DNA of 39,754 bases from DATGLG01 sp035294245 (lineage in GTDB: Bacteria; Pseudomonadota; Alphaproteobacteria; JACZXZ01), in the NCBI GenBank assembly GCA_035294245.1, contig DATGLG010000070.1, positions 1-39,754 of the forward strand, given 5' to 3'. This document shows positions 7,451 through 16,793 of this stretch, piece after piece. The translations under genes and the position numbers were made by a program. The notes beneath the pieces are model-generated. The model did no database searches, was not told the DNA's origin, and worked only from the letters and a program-made list of their open reading frames with translations. Numbering within the stretch: the first letter of the stretch is position 1; the number at the start of each line of letters is the position of its first letter.

Positions 7451-7497
7451 ATCCCTCCGCGAAAGCACAGGAATTTTGCAATGCGAAAGGAGGGGAT
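7451..7497. repeat. Inverted repeat in the rnr-DUF983 gap
   Basis: ATCCCTCC (7451-7458) faces GGAGGGGAT (7489-7497), complementary apart from one extra G, across a 30-base AT-richer spacer. It lies in the 141-base gap downstream of rnr and before the DUF983 gene. There is no T-tract, so a plain intrinsic terminator is unlikely. It could be an RNA structure that separates the two genes' expression. Confidence 0.3.
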
Positions 7498-7546
7498 CTT
7501 CAGCTGTACCGTAGCTTTCCAATAGTTAATGAACGATGAGCGGCCG

Positions 7547-9772
7547 CTAAGCCCGCTGCTTGCGCCGCTTGGCGCGTCCCCTGGCGCCATCGAGAGCCGT
7601 GATGCGAGGCCGCGGCCTTCCCCTCCTGCGAGAAGCGCTGGAAGCGCTGTCCTCGCTCTGGAGCTCAAGGACGAGGCCTCCCGTCACCATGTCCGCCTCG
7701 ACCAGGCGCACCTCCACCGCATCCCCGAGGACATAGGTTCGGCCCGTCTTGCGGCCGACCAGGCGATGGCGGGCTTCCTCGTGGATGTAATAGTCGGCGG
7801 GCAGCGTGCGAATTGGGACGAGGCCATCCGCGCCGGTCTCGTCCAGGGTCACGAAGAGCCCGAACCTGGTGACGCCCGAGATCCGTCCCGCGAAGCTGGT
7901 CCCCACTTTCGTGGTGAGGAAGGCGGCGACGAAGCGATCCTTGGCCTCGCGCTCGGCGGCATCGGCCCGCCGCTCGGTCATGGAGATGTGCTCTCCGATA
8001 CGCGCGAAGGCGGCTTCGGCTCCCGCCGGGAGGCCGCCGGGCCCGAGATCGAGGGCGCTGATCAAGGCGCGGTGGACGAGGAGATCGGCGTAGCGCCGGA
8101 TGGGCGAGGTGAAATGGGCGTAGCGGCGGAGCGCCAGGCCGAAATGGCCGAGATTGTCCGGGCTGTAGACCGCCTGCGCCTGGCTCCTGAGGATGACCTC
8201 GCTGACCAGCCGGCTATAAGGCGTGCCGGCAACCTTGTCGAGGATTTGCGTGAAGTGTCGCGGGCGCAGCACCTGCCCCTTGGCGAGCTTGTAGCCGAGG
8301 CTCGCCAGGAATTCCCGAAGCGCCTCGACCTTCTCGGGTGCCGGTGCGTCGTGGACGCGATACATGCAGGCCGCCTTGCGCGCCTCGAGGGTTTCCGCCG
8401 CGCAGACATTTGCGGCGATCATGAATTCCTCGATCAGCCGGTGGCTATCCAGCCGCGCGCGCGGTATGACGCGATCGATGCGGCCGTCCGCCCCGATGAC
8501 GACTTGGCGCTCGGGCAAGTCGAGATCGAGGGCGCCGCGCGCCGTCCTCGCTTTGAGGAGCGCCCGGAAGGCGCCGTAAAGCGGCTCGATGACTCGATCC
8601 CGCAGCGGCCCGGTGGCGTCGTCGGGATGGCCGTCATGGGCGGCTTGGACGCGGGTATAGGTGAGCCGCGCCGCCGATCGCATCAAGCCCCGCACGAAGT
8701 GATGGCGGCGCTTGTTCCCATCGGCGTCCAGCCAGACATGGACGGCGAGACAGCCGCGCTCCTCCCCCGGCTTGAGGGAGCACCAGCCGTTGGACAAGGC
8801 CTCCGGCAGCATGGGGACGACGCGATCGGGGAAATAGGCGGAGTTGCCGCGCTCGGCGGCGGCCCGGTCGAGCGCCTCGCCGGGCCGCACATAGTGCGCC
8901 ACGTCGGCGATCGCCACGAGGATGTGCCAGCCACCAGGATTGTCCGGATCATCGTCCGGCTCCGCCCAGACGGCATCGTCGAAGTCGCGGGCATCCTCGC
9001 CGTCGATGGTGACAAGCGGGAGCTGTCTCAGATCGGTCCGGCCGTCTGGCCCCACGGGGCCGGCCTGGGCCGCCTGGGCGAGGGCCTCGGCCGGGAAATC
9101 CACCGGAAGTCCGCGGCTGAAGATGGCGATCAGGCTGATCGAGCGGGGGTCGCCCATATCGCCGAGCTGCTCGACGATGCGCGCCTGGCGCAACCCGAGC
9201 CGATGCCCGGGCAGGATCTCGGCGAGGACCAGCTCCCCCTCCTTTGCCCCGCCGTGATCACCGCGCGCGACCACATACTCCGCCTTGTCGCGGCGGTCGG
9301 TCGCGCGGATCCGGCCGCCATCGACCCCGAGCATATAGACGCCGAGCACTTTCCCGGGCGCCTCGCTGACGCGCCGTATGGTGCGGCCTTCATACTTGTC
9401 GGCGCCGATATGCCTGAGGCGCGCGAGAACGCGGTCGCCGGGGCCGAGTGCAGGCGTGCCGCGACGATCCGGCGCCATATAGATTCGTGGCGGCGGCCCC
9501 TCGCCTTTCCAGGCCAAGGGGCGGGCCAGCGGCTCGCCATCGGCGTCGGTGCCGATGATCTCCACCATGGTCACCTCGGGAAGCCGGCCCGGCGCGCCGA
9601 ACCGCCGACCGCGGTCGCGGCCCAGCGCACCCTCCTGCTGCAGCTCCTTGAGCATGGCCTTGAGCTCGATGCGCTCGGCGCCCGAGATCCGGAAGGCGCG
9701 CGCGACCTCGCGCTTGCCGACGGGAACCGGGCTCTCCTGAATATAGGCGAGCAGCGCCGCCTTGGTGGGCAT
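7547..9772 (-). CDS. rnr: Ribonuclease R (3'-5' exoribonuclease)
   Basis: A 741-residue RNase II/RNB-family enzyme that degrades structured RNA from the 3' end. It has an N-terminal winged-helix region (1-60), cold-shock-like domains (about 60-240) and an RNB catalytic domain. The metal-binding aspartates lie in IDGEDARDFDDA (D257, D263, D265, D266), and an R-R-Y-A-D-L-L-V-H-R motif is present. The C-terminus has an S1 domain (GRISGVTRFGLFVTLDETGAD) and a basic tail that favours RNase R over RNase II. I chose the ATG at 9772, with AGAGG upstream, over an in-frame start at 9916 that would overlap topA. It follows topA by 43 bases. Confidence 0.95.
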   Translation of the reverse strand: MPTKAALLAYIQESPVPVGKREVARAFRISGAERIELKAMLKELQQEGALGRDRGRRFGAPGRLPEVTMVEIIGTDADGEPLARPLAWKGEGPPPRIYMAPDRRGTPALGPGDRVLARLRHIGADKYEGRTIRRVSEAPGKVLGVYMLGVDGGRIRATDRRDKAEYVVARGDHGGAKEGELVLAEILPGHRLGLRQARIVEQLGDMGDPRSISLIAIFSRGLPVDFPAEALAQAAQAGPVGPDGRTDLRQLPLVTIDGEDARDFDDAVWAEPDDDPDNPGGWHILVAIADVAHYVRPGEALDRAAAERGNSAYFPDRVVPMLPEALSNGWCSLKPGEERGCLAVHVWLDADGNKRRHHFVRGLMRSAARLTYTRVQAAHDGHPDDATGPLRDRVIEPLYGAFRALLKARTARGALDLDLPERQVVIGADGRIDRVIPRARLDSHRLIEEFMIAANVCAAETLEARKAACMYRVHDAPAPEKVEALREFLASLGYKLAKGQVLRPRHFTQILDKVAGTPYSRLVSEVILRSQAQAVYSPDNLGHFGLALRRYAHFTSPIRRYADLLVHRALISALDLGPGGLPAGAEAAFARIGEHISMTERRADAAEREAKDRFVAAFLTTKVGTSFAGRISGVTRFGLFVTLDETGADGLVPIRTLPADYYIHEEARHRLVGRKTGRTYVLGDAVEVRLVEADMVTGGLVLELQSEDSASSASRRRGRPRPRITALDGARGRAKRRKQRA

Positions 9773-9815
9773 GGGCGCCGGCCTCTTCTTCGGGTGCTTG
9801 GTCGACAAATCCTGC

Positions 9816-12473
9816 CTATTGCTCGGCGTCCGAGGACGCCGCCGTCTTCGACTTGCCGCGGGGCTTTGTGGCCCTGGCTCGGCCCGTCTTCTTCGCGCGG
9901 CCAGCGCCAGCCGCACCGCGCTCGGCCAGAGCCGCCACGGCCGCCTCGAACGTCACCTGCTCGGGCTCCTGGCCCTTCGGCAAGGGGGCGTTCACGGCAC
10001 CGTGCTTGATATAGGGTCCGTAGCGGCCCTTGAGGATGCGGACGGGCTGGCCGTCGGCCGGATGCGGCCCCAGCTCGCGGAGGGCAATGGGACCGCGGCT
10101 TCTCGCCTGGCTGAGGAGATCGACGGCGCGGTTGAGCCCGATGGTGAGCACCTCCTCGACGGAGCCGACGCTCTTGAACGTGCTCTCATGCTTGATATAG
10201 GGGCCGAAACGGCCGATGCCCGCGACGATGGGCTTGCCGCTCTCGGGATGCAGCCCGATCTCGCGCGGCAAGGCGAGAAGCTTGAGGGCGAGATCAAGGG
10301 TCATGCTCTCGGGGCTCACGCCGCGCGGCAGCGAGACGCGCTTCGGCTTCACCTTGGGCCTTTTCTTGGCTTTCCGTTTTCCCTTGCCGGCCTCGCCATC
10401 GGCTTCCGCCTCCGCTTCCGCCGCGTCATTGCCGAGCTGGACGTAATGGCCATAGGGCCCCTTGCGCAGGATCACCGGCAGAGCGGTTTGCGGATCGAGG
10501 CCAAGCTCCTTGGGGCCCTCGATTGCCGCCTGCCCGTTGTCATCGCCGTCGGCGGGGACTTCGAGCCGCCGGGTATAGCGGCAGCTCGGATAATTGGAGC
10601 AGCCGATGAAGGCCCCGTACTTGCCGAGCTTCAGGCCCAGCCGACCCGTGCCGCAGGCGGGACAGGTGCGCGGGTCGGCACCGTCGCTGCGGCTGGGAAA
10701 GAAATGGGGGCCGAGCTCCTCGTTCAGCGCGTCGATGACCTGCTTGATCGTCAGGTTCTTGGTGCCGTCGACCGCCTTGCTGAAATCGGTCCAGAAGTCC
10801 CGCAGCACCTGCTTCCAGTCGATGCGCCCTTCGGAGATATCGTCGAGCCGGTTCTCAAGATCGGCAGTGAAGTTGTACTCGATGTAGCGCCGGAAGAAGC
10901 TCTCGAGGAAGGCCGTGACCAGCCGGCCGCGATCCTCGGGCGTGAAGCGGCCCTTGTCCAGCGTGACGTATTTGCGGTCCTGCAGCACCTGGAGGATCGA
11001 GGCATAGGTCGAAGGCCGGCCGATGCCCAGCTCCTCGAGCCGCTTGACGAGGCTGGCTTCGGTGTAGCGCGGCGGCGGCTGGGTGAAATGCTGCTCCGGG
11101 GTGATCGCCCCGCGCGCAAGCGCTTCGCCTTCCTTGACCTGGGGCAGGCGTTTCTGCTCGTCCTCGTCCTCGCCGGGATCGTCGCGCCCTTCCTGATAGA
11201 CGCGCAGGAAGCCATCAAAGACCAGAATGGCGCCCGTGGCGCGCAAGGCGGCGGTCCCGCGCTTCTCGGCGATATCGATCGTAACCTGGTCGAGCACGGC
11301 GCTTTCCATCTGGCTGGCGACGGTGCGCAACCAGATGAGCTCGTAGAGCCGACGCTGGTCGTCGTCGAGAAAGCGGGCGACCTCGTCGGGGCGCCGGAAC
11401 AGGTCGGTCGGACGGATGGCCTCGTGCGCTTCCTGGGCGTTCTTCGCCGTTGCCTTGTACCGGCGCGGCGACTCCGGGACGTAGGTCTTGCCGAATTGCT
11501 GCTCGACGAGGCGCCGGCTCGCCCCGATCGCCTCATTCGCCAGCGCCACGCTGTCGGTTCGCATATAGGTGATGAGGCCCACCGTCTCGCCACCGAGGTC
11601 GATCCCCTCATAAAGGCGCTGGGCCACGCGCATGGTGCGGCTTGCGCCAAAGCCGAGCTTGCGCGATGCCTCCTGTTGGAGGGTCGAGGTTGTGAAGGGC
11701 GGTTGCGGATTGCGCCGAACCTGCTTGCGCTCGACTTTCGCGACGGCGTAATCGCCCGCTTCGAGGACGGCCACGGCGGCATCGGCGGCAGCCTTGTCGC
11801 CGAGATCGAACTTGTCGAGCTTCTTGCCGTTCAGATGGGTCAGGCGCGCCGTCAAGACGGCGCCCGCCCCATTGCGCAGCTCGACCTCGATCGTCCAGTA
11901 CTCCTGAGGGCGGAATTTCTCAATCTCCGCCTCGCGCTCGCAAACGAGCCGCAGCGCGACCGACTGGACCCGGCCGGCGGAGCGGCTTCCCGGCAGCTTG
12001 CGCCAGAGCACGGGGGACAAGGTGAAGCCGACGAGGTAATCGAGGGCCCGTCGGGCGAGATAGGCCTCGACCAATTCGCGATTGACCGCGCGCGGCTGGG
12101 CCATCGCGGCGAGCACGGCGTCCTTGGTGATCTCGTTGAAGACGACGCGCTTGACGTCGATCTTGTCGACGGCCTTGCGCTCCTTGAGCAGCTCCAGGAC
12201 GTGCCAGGAGATGGCCTCGCCTTCGCGATCCGGGTCGGTCGCGAGGCAGAGGCGGTCCGCCTTCTTCAGTGCCGCCGCGATCGCCTTGATGTGCTTCTCG
12301 GACCCGCTGTCGACCTCCCAGGACATGGTGAAGTCCTCGTCGGGCCGCACCGAGCCATCCTTGGGCGGCAGGTCACGGACATGGCCATAGCTCGCCACCA
12401 CCACATAGTCCTTGCCCAGGTACTTGTTGATGGTCTTGGCCTTGGCCGGCGACTCGACGACGACAACGATCAT
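9816..12473 (-). CDS. topA: DNA topoisomerase I
   Basis: An 885-residue type IA topoisomerase that relaxes negative supercoils. The Toprim domain has E7 (VVVVESPAKAKT) and the D80-P-D-R-E84 metal motif. The catalytic tyrosine is Y303 (GLITYMRTDS). A four-cysteine zinc finger is visible at C604, C607, C625 and C631. Several C-terminal repeats of the G-R-(F/Y)-G-P-Y-I-K-H type follow, then a Lys/Arg-rich tail. The length is normal for alphaproteobacterial TopA. The dprA-topA-rnr order with short gaps (48 and 43 bases) suggests cotranscription. Confidence 0.97.
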   Translation of the reverse strand: MIVVVVESPAKAKTINKYLGKDYVVVASYGHVRDLPPKDGSVRPDEDFTMSWEVDSGSEKHIKAIAAALKKADRLCLATDPDREGEAISWHVLELLKERKAVDKIDVKRVVFNEITKDAVLAAMAQPRAVNRELVEAYLARRALDYLVGFTLSPVLWRKLPGSRSAGRVQSVALRLVCEREAEIEKFRPQEYWTIEVELRNGAGAVLTARLTHLNGKKLDKFDLGDKAAADAAVAVLEAGDYAVAKVERKQVRRNPQPPFTTSTLQQEASRKLGFGASRTMRVAQRLYEGIDLGGETVGLITYMRTDSVALANEAIGASRRLVEQQFGKTYVPESPRRYKATAKNAQEAHEAIRPTDLFRRPDEVARFLDDDQRRLYELIWLRTVASQMESAVLDQVTIDIAEKRGTAALRATGAILVFDGFLRVYQEGRDDPGEDEDEQKRLPQVKEGEALARGAITPEQHFTQPPPRYTEASLVKRLEELGIGRPSTYASILQVLQDRKYVTLDKGRFTPEDRGRLVTAFLESFFRRYIEYNFTADLENRLDDISEGRIDWKQVLRDFWTDFSKAVDGTKNLTIKQVIDALNEELGPHFFPSRSDGADPRTCPACGTGRLGLKLGKYGAFIGCSNYPSCRYTRRLEVPADGDDNGQAAIEGPKELGLDPQTALPVILRKGPYGHYVQLGNDAAEAEAEADGEAGKGKRKAKKRPKVKPKRVSLPRGVSPESMTLDLALKLLALPREIGLHPESGKPIVAGIGRFGPYIKHESTFKSVGSVEEVLTIGLNRAVDLLSQARSRGPIALRELGPHPADGQPVRILKGRYGPYIKHGAVNAPLPKGQEPEQVTFEAAVAALAERGAAGAGRAKKTGRARATKPRGKSKTAASSDAEQ

Positions 12474-12521
12474 TGCAGCAACACCTGGCGCGCAAAGACG
12501 GCGGAGGCTATTTGGTTTCGA

Positions 12522-13637
12522 CTAGGAGAGCAAGCTCACCCGCTGGCCGGAATGGCGCTCGAGGCGGCCCGCAAGCTCGAGTTCCAGCAGGATCATGGAT
12601 GCCATGGCGGGGGACACATGGCACTGCCGAACGATTTCGTCAACCGGGACGGGATGGGGCCCCAAGCTCTCGAGAACGAGGCGGCGCGCTTCCGAACTGT
12701 CTGATTCCATGAGCTTTTCGCTCGACGTCTGGGCTGCCGGGGGCGGGACTCGCGACACGCCGATCTTGATATTTCCCAAGGCACCCAGGACATCCGCCGC
12801 CGACTCGGTGAGGACGGCGCCCTGGCGGATGAGGCCGTTGGTGCCCCGGCAGCGCGGATCGAGGGGCGAGCCGGGAACGGCAAAGACCTCGCGGCCCTGC
12901 TCGAGCGCGAGCCGCGCGGTGATGAGCGAGCCGGAGCGCTCCGCGGCCTCGATCACGACGACGCCGCGGGAGAGACCGGAGATGATCCGGTTGCGGCGAG
13001 GAAAATGGCGCGCCTGCGGGATCGTCGCCGGCGGCATCTCGGAGACGGCGAGGCCCTCCGCAACGATGCGCTCGTAAAGGGCGCGGTTCTCTTCCGGATA
13101 GACGACGTCGACGCCGCCGGCCATGACGGCGACCGTCCCGGTCGCGAGGGCGCCATCATGGGCGCTGGCGTCGATGCCGCGGGCAAGTCCCGAGACGACG
13201 ACGAGCCCGGCTTGGCCTAGCTCCGCGGCGAGGGTGTGAGCGAAGCGCCGGCCATTTGCCGAGGCGTTGCGCGCGCCCACGATCCCGATCATATCTCGGC
13301 TCAGGAGCTCGCGGCGGCCCCGGAGGATGAGGACGGGGGGCGAGTCTTCGATCGCGGCCAGCGGCAAGGGGTAGGCGGGCTCGTCCCGGCAGATGATCTC
13401 GCCGCCGAAGGACTCGATCTTGGCCAGCTCGCGCTCGACGGCAGCGCGCGTGGGGATATGGGGCGCGCGGTCGCGTCCGCCGCGGCAGGCGAGATCCGGG
13501 AGCGCCTCGAGAGCGGCGGCGGCCGATCCGAACCGGGCCAGGAGCTGATAGAAGCTGATCGGGCCCACATGCTCGCTGCGGATGAGCCGAAGCCAAGCGA
13601 GGCGTTCCTCGGTGCCGAAAGCGGTGTTCCGTGGCAT
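12522..13637 (-). CDS. dprA: DNA-processing protein DprA
   Basis: A 371-residue DprA/Smf protein. It loads RecA on incoming single-stranded DNA during transformation. The N-terminal helical region (about 1-70, LIRSEHVGPISFYQLLARFG) precedes the Rossmann-like domain with GIVGARNASANG and VVSGLARGIDASAH, the nucleotide-like fold that binds ssDNA. A winged-helix (DML1-like) domain closes the C-terminus (about 315-371, ending SGQRVSLLS). It is 61 bases downstream of plsY and directly upstream of topA, the usual alphaproteobacterial order. No other competence genes are in the window, so dprA alone does not show natural transformation. Confidence 0.95.
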   Translation of the reverse strand: MPRNTAFGTEERLAWLRLIRSEHVGPISFYQLLARFGSAAAALEALPDLACRGGRDRAPHIPTRAAVERELAKIESFGGEIICRDEPAYPLPLAAIEDSPPVLILRGRRELLSRDMIGIVGARNASANGRRFAHTLAAELGQAGLVVVSGLARGIDASAHDGALATGTVAVMAGGVDVVYPEENRALYERIVAEGLAVSEMPPATIPQARHFPRRNRIISGLSRGVVVIEAAERSGSLITARLALEQGREVFAVPGSPLDPRCRGTNGLIRQGAVLTESAADVLGALGNIKIGVSRVPPPAAQTSSEKLMESDSSEARRLVLESLGPHPVPVDEIVRQCHVSPAMASMILLELELAGRLERHSGQRVSLLS

Positions 13638-13697
13638 CGGGCGACAATGGTGAAGTCGCCCGATTTCGTCAACTCTATCAAATTCGGCGCAGAAGCT

Positions 13698-14321
13698 TCA
13701 GGAATGTTTAGGATTTTTCCCGATTTTCGGCTCTTCGCCCCTGATCAGGCGCCGAATATTGGCGTGGTGGCGCAGCCAGACCAGCAGGGCGATGAAGGCG
13801 GCGAGCTGGGCTTGTTGCGGATCGGCGAGCAGCCACGCATAGAGCGGCGAGAGCAGGAAGGCGAGGAGTGCCGCGAGGGACGAGTATCGGAAAAGGGCCG
13901 CAGCGGCGAGCCAAGTGGCGCAGGCGGCAAGCCCGGCTGGGAAGGCGCTCGCCAGCAGCACCCCCAGTCCGGTGGCCACGCCCTTCCCGCCCTTGAAGCG
14001 CAGCCAGACGGGAAAGAGATGGCCGAGCACGGCACCCGCGCCGGCAAGAACCGCCATGTCCGGCCCCATCTCCGCGGCGACCAGAACCGCCACGGCGCCC
14101 TTGCTGCCATCGAGGAGCAGGGTGAGCGCGGCGAGGGCCTTGTTCCCGGTGCGCAGGACGTTGGTTGCACCGATATTGCCGGAGCCGATGCGGCGAATAT
14201 CGCCGAGTCCGGCGAGACGGGTGAGCACGAGCCCGAACGGAATGGAGCCGAGCAGATAACCCGCGATCGCCGCGACGAGGAACGGCCATGTGTAGGAGAA
14301 ATCACCCAAGGGGGAGGGCAT
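13698..14321 (-). CDS. plsY: Glycerol-3-phosphate acyltransferase PlsY
   Basis: A 207-residue inner-membrane enzyme that transfers acyl groups from acyl-phosphate to glycerol-3-phosphate, the first step of phospholipid synthesis. The three PlsY motifs are present: GSIPFG (25-30), GSGNIGATN (46-54) and the glycine-rich FKGGKGVATGLGV (about 109-121). Five or so hydrophobic helices separate them. I chose the ATG at 14321; the extension to 14402 is Arg-rich and unlike the family's N-terminus. It lies between the pyrC-like gene and dprA. Confidence 0.95.
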   Translation of the reverse strand: MPSPLGDFSYTWPFLVAAIAGYLLGSIPFGLVLTRLAGLGDIRRIGSGNIGATNVLRTGNKALAALTLLLDGSKGAVAVLVAAEMGPDMAVLAGAGAVLGHLFPVWLRFKGGKGVATGLGVLLASAFPAGLAACATWLAAAALFRYSSLAALLAFLLSPLYAWLLADPQQAQLAAFIALLVWLRHHANIRRLIRGEEPKIGKNPKHS

Positions 14322-14413
14322 CTCTGCCTGCCTTTTGCTTACCGCCGCGACATGCGGACGGTTTCCTTTCCCGAGCGCCCGCCCTCGACCGCGGGAGCGC
14401 AAACTCGATGGGC

Positions 14414-15730
14414 TCAGTCCTCGGCAATAAAGACGGGGCGGCCATCGACGACGGTGCGAAGGACCCAGCCCTTGGTCTCGCGCTCGGCAAAGGGCGAGTT
14501 CTTGGATTTGCTCCGGAACTTACTCTCTTGAATGGTCCAGCTGCGATTGGGATCGAAGAGGACCAGATCGGCCGGCGCGCCCTTGCGCAGGCGGCCGGCG
14601 CCGAGGCCGAGCAGATCGGCCGGCTTGTAGGTAAGGGGGGCAAGGATGTCGAAGAGCCCAAGCCTGCCCTGGTGACAGAGTGCCAGGGATAAGGGCAACA
14701 GGGTTTCGAGTCCGATGATGCCGCTGGCCGCCTGCGCGAAGGGCTGTCGCTTGCTGTCCTGATCATGCGGGGCATGGTCGCTGGCGATGGCGTCGATCGT
14801 GCCGTCGGCGATCCCGGCGATGATCGCCGCGCAATCCGCGCGGGTGCGCAGGGGCGGCGAAAGCTTGGCGAAGGTGCGATAGTCGCCGACGGCCGTCTCG
14901 TCGAGCGTGAAGTAGGGGGGTGCCGTATCGCAGGAGACGCGAAGCCCCTTTGCCTTGGCCCGTCTCACCGCGTCGACCGCCTCTGCGGTCGAGAGATGGG
15001 CCGCGTGATAGCGGCCCCCCGTCAATTCGACGAGGCGGAGATCGCGCTCGACCATGATCACCTCGGCGGCGCGCGGGATGCCTGGCAGCCCCAGACGGGT
15101 CGCGATCTCCCCCTCGTTCATCGCCCCGCCGCTTGCCAGGGACGGCTCCTCGGGATGCTGAATGATGAGAGCGTCGAAGGTGCGGGCGTAGCTCAGGGCC
15201 CGGCGCATCACCTGGGCGTCCGCGACGCTTTGCAGCCCGTCGGTGAAGGCGAGCGCGCCGGCCTCCTTCAACAGGCCGATCTCGCAAAGCTGCTCGCCGG
15301 CGAGCCCCTGGGTCACCGCCGCGTGGCAGTAGACCTTGACCAGCTTAACCTCGCGAGCGCGGCGGGCGATGAACTCCACTCCCGAAACGTCGTCGATCAC
15401 CGGCTCGGTATTGGGAAGACACACCATCGCCGTGACTCCGCCCGCGGCGGCGGCGCGGCTGCTGGTCTCGATCGTCTCCTTGTGCTCTTCGCCGGGCTCG
15501 CGCAGCTGCACCCGCATGTCGACGAGGCCGGGTGCGAGACAGGCGCCATGGCAATCCACGATCTGGATGCCGTCGGGAACGCCGGCCTCGAAGAGGCTGG
15601 GGCCGAAATCGGCAATCGTCTCGCCATCGGTGAGCAGGGCTCCGGGCTGATCGAGTCGCGTGGCCGGGTCGAGCAGCCTTGCATTGATGTAGGCGACACG
15701 ACCGGGCTGCTTCTCCGGCGGAATGCTCAC
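14414..15730 (-). CDS. pyrC: Dihydroorotase-like PyrC lacking the HxH metal motif
   Basis: A 438-residue amidohydrolase of the type I dihydroorotase group, acting or assisting in pyrimidine synthesis next to PyrB. Family motifs are clear: GLVDMRVQLREPG, CLPNTEPV, GGRYHAAHLST and ASDHAPHD (D318). The first motif should be D-x-H-x-H, but here R73 and Q75 replace both histidines. H192, H245 and D318 remain, and the motif that is normally T-P-H-H-L reads A-P-P-Y-F. Loss of the HxH pair suggests a non-catalytic PyrC that scaffolds PyrB, as known for pseudo-dihydroorotases elsewhere; this is inference. The start is a GTG at 15730 overlapping the pyrB stop (GTGA), so translation is coupled. Confidence 0.88.
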   Translation of the reverse strand: MSIPPEKQPGRVAYINARLLDPATRLDQPGALLTDGETIADFGPSLFEAGVPDGIQIVDCHGACLAPGLVDMRVQLREPGEEHKETIETSSRAAAAGGVTAMVCLPNTEPVIDDVSGVEFIARRAREVKLVKVYCHAAVTQGLAGEQLCEIGLLKEAGALAFTDGLQSVADAQVMRRALSYARTFDALIIQHPEEPSLASGGAMNEGEIATRLGLPGIPRAAEVIMVERDLRLVELTGGRYHAAHLSTAEAVDAVRRAKAKGLRVSCDTAPPYFTLDETAVGDYRTFAKLSPPLRTRADCAAIIAGIADGTIDAIASDHAPHDQDSKRQPFAQAASGIIGLETLLPLSLALCHQGRLGLFDILAPLTYKPADLLGLGAGRLRKGAPADLVLFDPNRSWTIQESKFRSKSKNSPFAERETKGWVLRTVVDGRPVFIAED

Positions 15731-16710
15731 CGCCCGGCTCCCGCATCGCGGTTGCTCGGCATATCGTGCCGCATCAGCACATCGAGGCAGGCCATGCGGA
15801 CCGCGACCCCCATCTCGACCTGCTCGTGGATGGCGCTCCGCCCGATGTCGTCGGCAACCTCGCTGTCGATCTCGACGCCGCGATTCATCGGCCCGGGATG
15901 CATGATCATCGCGTCGTCCTTGGCAGCTTCGAGCTTGGGATAGTCGAGGCCGAAGAACCGGAAATACTCGCGGATCGAGGGGACGAAGGAGCCGTGCATC
16001 CGCTCGGTCTGAAGCCGCAGCATCATCACGACGTCGACATCCTTGAGCCCGTTGCGCATGTCATGGAAGACCTCGACCCCCAGCTTCTCGATCGCCGAGG
16101 GGAGCAGGGTCGGCGGTGCGACGACGCGCACCCGCGCGCCCATCGTGTTGAGGAGGAAAATGTTCGAGCGGGCGACTCGGCTGTGCAGGATGTCGCCGCA
16201 GATGGCGACGAGGAGGCCTTCGATCCGCTTCTTTCGCCGCCTGATCGTGAGGGCGTCCAGGAGCGCCTGCGTCGGATGTTCATGGCTCCCATCGCCGGCA
16301 TTGATGACGGCGCAATTGACCTTTTCCGAGAGGAGCTGGACGGCGCCCGAATCGGCGTGGCGGACGACCAGCACGTCGGGATGCATGGCATTGAGGGTCA
16401 TCGCCGTGTCGATCAGCGTCTCGCCCTTCTTGATGCTGCTGGTCGACACCGACATGTTGATGACATCGCCGCCGAGGCGCTTGCCGGCCAGCTCGAAGGA
16501 GGTGCGGGTGCGGGTCGAGTTCTCGAAAAACAGGTTGATGACCGTGCGCCCCCGCAGGATGGCGCTCTTCTTGTCCGCCTGCCGATTCTGGTCGACATAG
16601 GATTCGGCAAGATCGAGGAGGAGGGTGATCTCGGCTGCGGACAGGCCGCGAATGCCGAGGAGGTGCCGGTGGGGGAAGCGGAGAAGTATCGTCGGGGAGG
16701 GCGCGGTCAT
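15727..16710 (-). CDS. pyrB: Aspartate carbamoyltransferase catalytic subunit
   Basis: A 327-residue enzyme that joins carbamoyl phosphate and aspartate to carbamoyl aspartate, the committed step of pyrimidine synthesis. The carbamoyl-phosphate motif is FFENSTRTRTSFE (S65-R69). K94/K95 lies in the S-S-I-K-K-G-E-T loop, with HPTQALLDALTI and HPGPMNRGVEI further on. The frame remains open far upstream, but that stretch is the shadow of the rimK-like gene; the ATG at 16710 gives the normal length. No ribosome-binding site precedes it, and a promoter sits almost on the start (16720-16749), so the transcript may be leaderless. No pyrI regulatory subunit is seen. Confidence 0.96.
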   Translation of the reverse strand: MTAPSPTILLRFPHRHLLGIRGLSAAEITLLLDLAESYVDQNRQADKKSAILRGRTVINLFFENSTRTRTSFELAGKRLGGDVINMSVSTSSIKKGETLIDTAMTLNAMHPDVLVVRHADSGAVQLLSEKVNCAVINAGDGSHEHPTQALLDALTIRRRKKRIEGLLVAICGDILHSRVARSNIFLLNTMGARVRVVAPPTLLPSAIEKLGVEVFHDMRNGLKDVDVVMMLRLQTERMHGSFVPSIREYFRFFGLDYPKLEAAKDDAMIMHPGPMNRGVEIDSEVADDIGRSAIHEQVEMGVAVRMACLDVLMRHDMPSNRDAGAGR

Positions 16711-16719
16711 TAAAGCCGC

Positions 16720-16749
16720 ACTATAAGTCGCGCGGCACGGATCCCGCAA
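16720..16749 (-). promoter_or_regulatory. Candidate pyrB promoter giving a leaderless message
   Basis: On the minus strand TTGCGG (16744-16749), an 18-base spacer and TATAGT (16720-16725) precede pyrB. Only nine bases separate the -10 from the ATG. Transcription would therefore begin at or within one or two bases of the start codon, consistent with the missing Shine-Dalgarno sequence. Confidence 0.5.
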
Positions 16750-16793
16750 GACGCGACAGGAGGCGCGCCGGCCGCCGAAGGTGTGGCCTAGGC

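Noticed and set aside
7529..12704. Very long plus-strand open frames (over 800 codons) opposite rnr, topA and dprA
   Set aside because: They lie antisense to well-recognised genes and have Arg/Gly/Ala-rich shadow composition, as expected in high-GC DNA.
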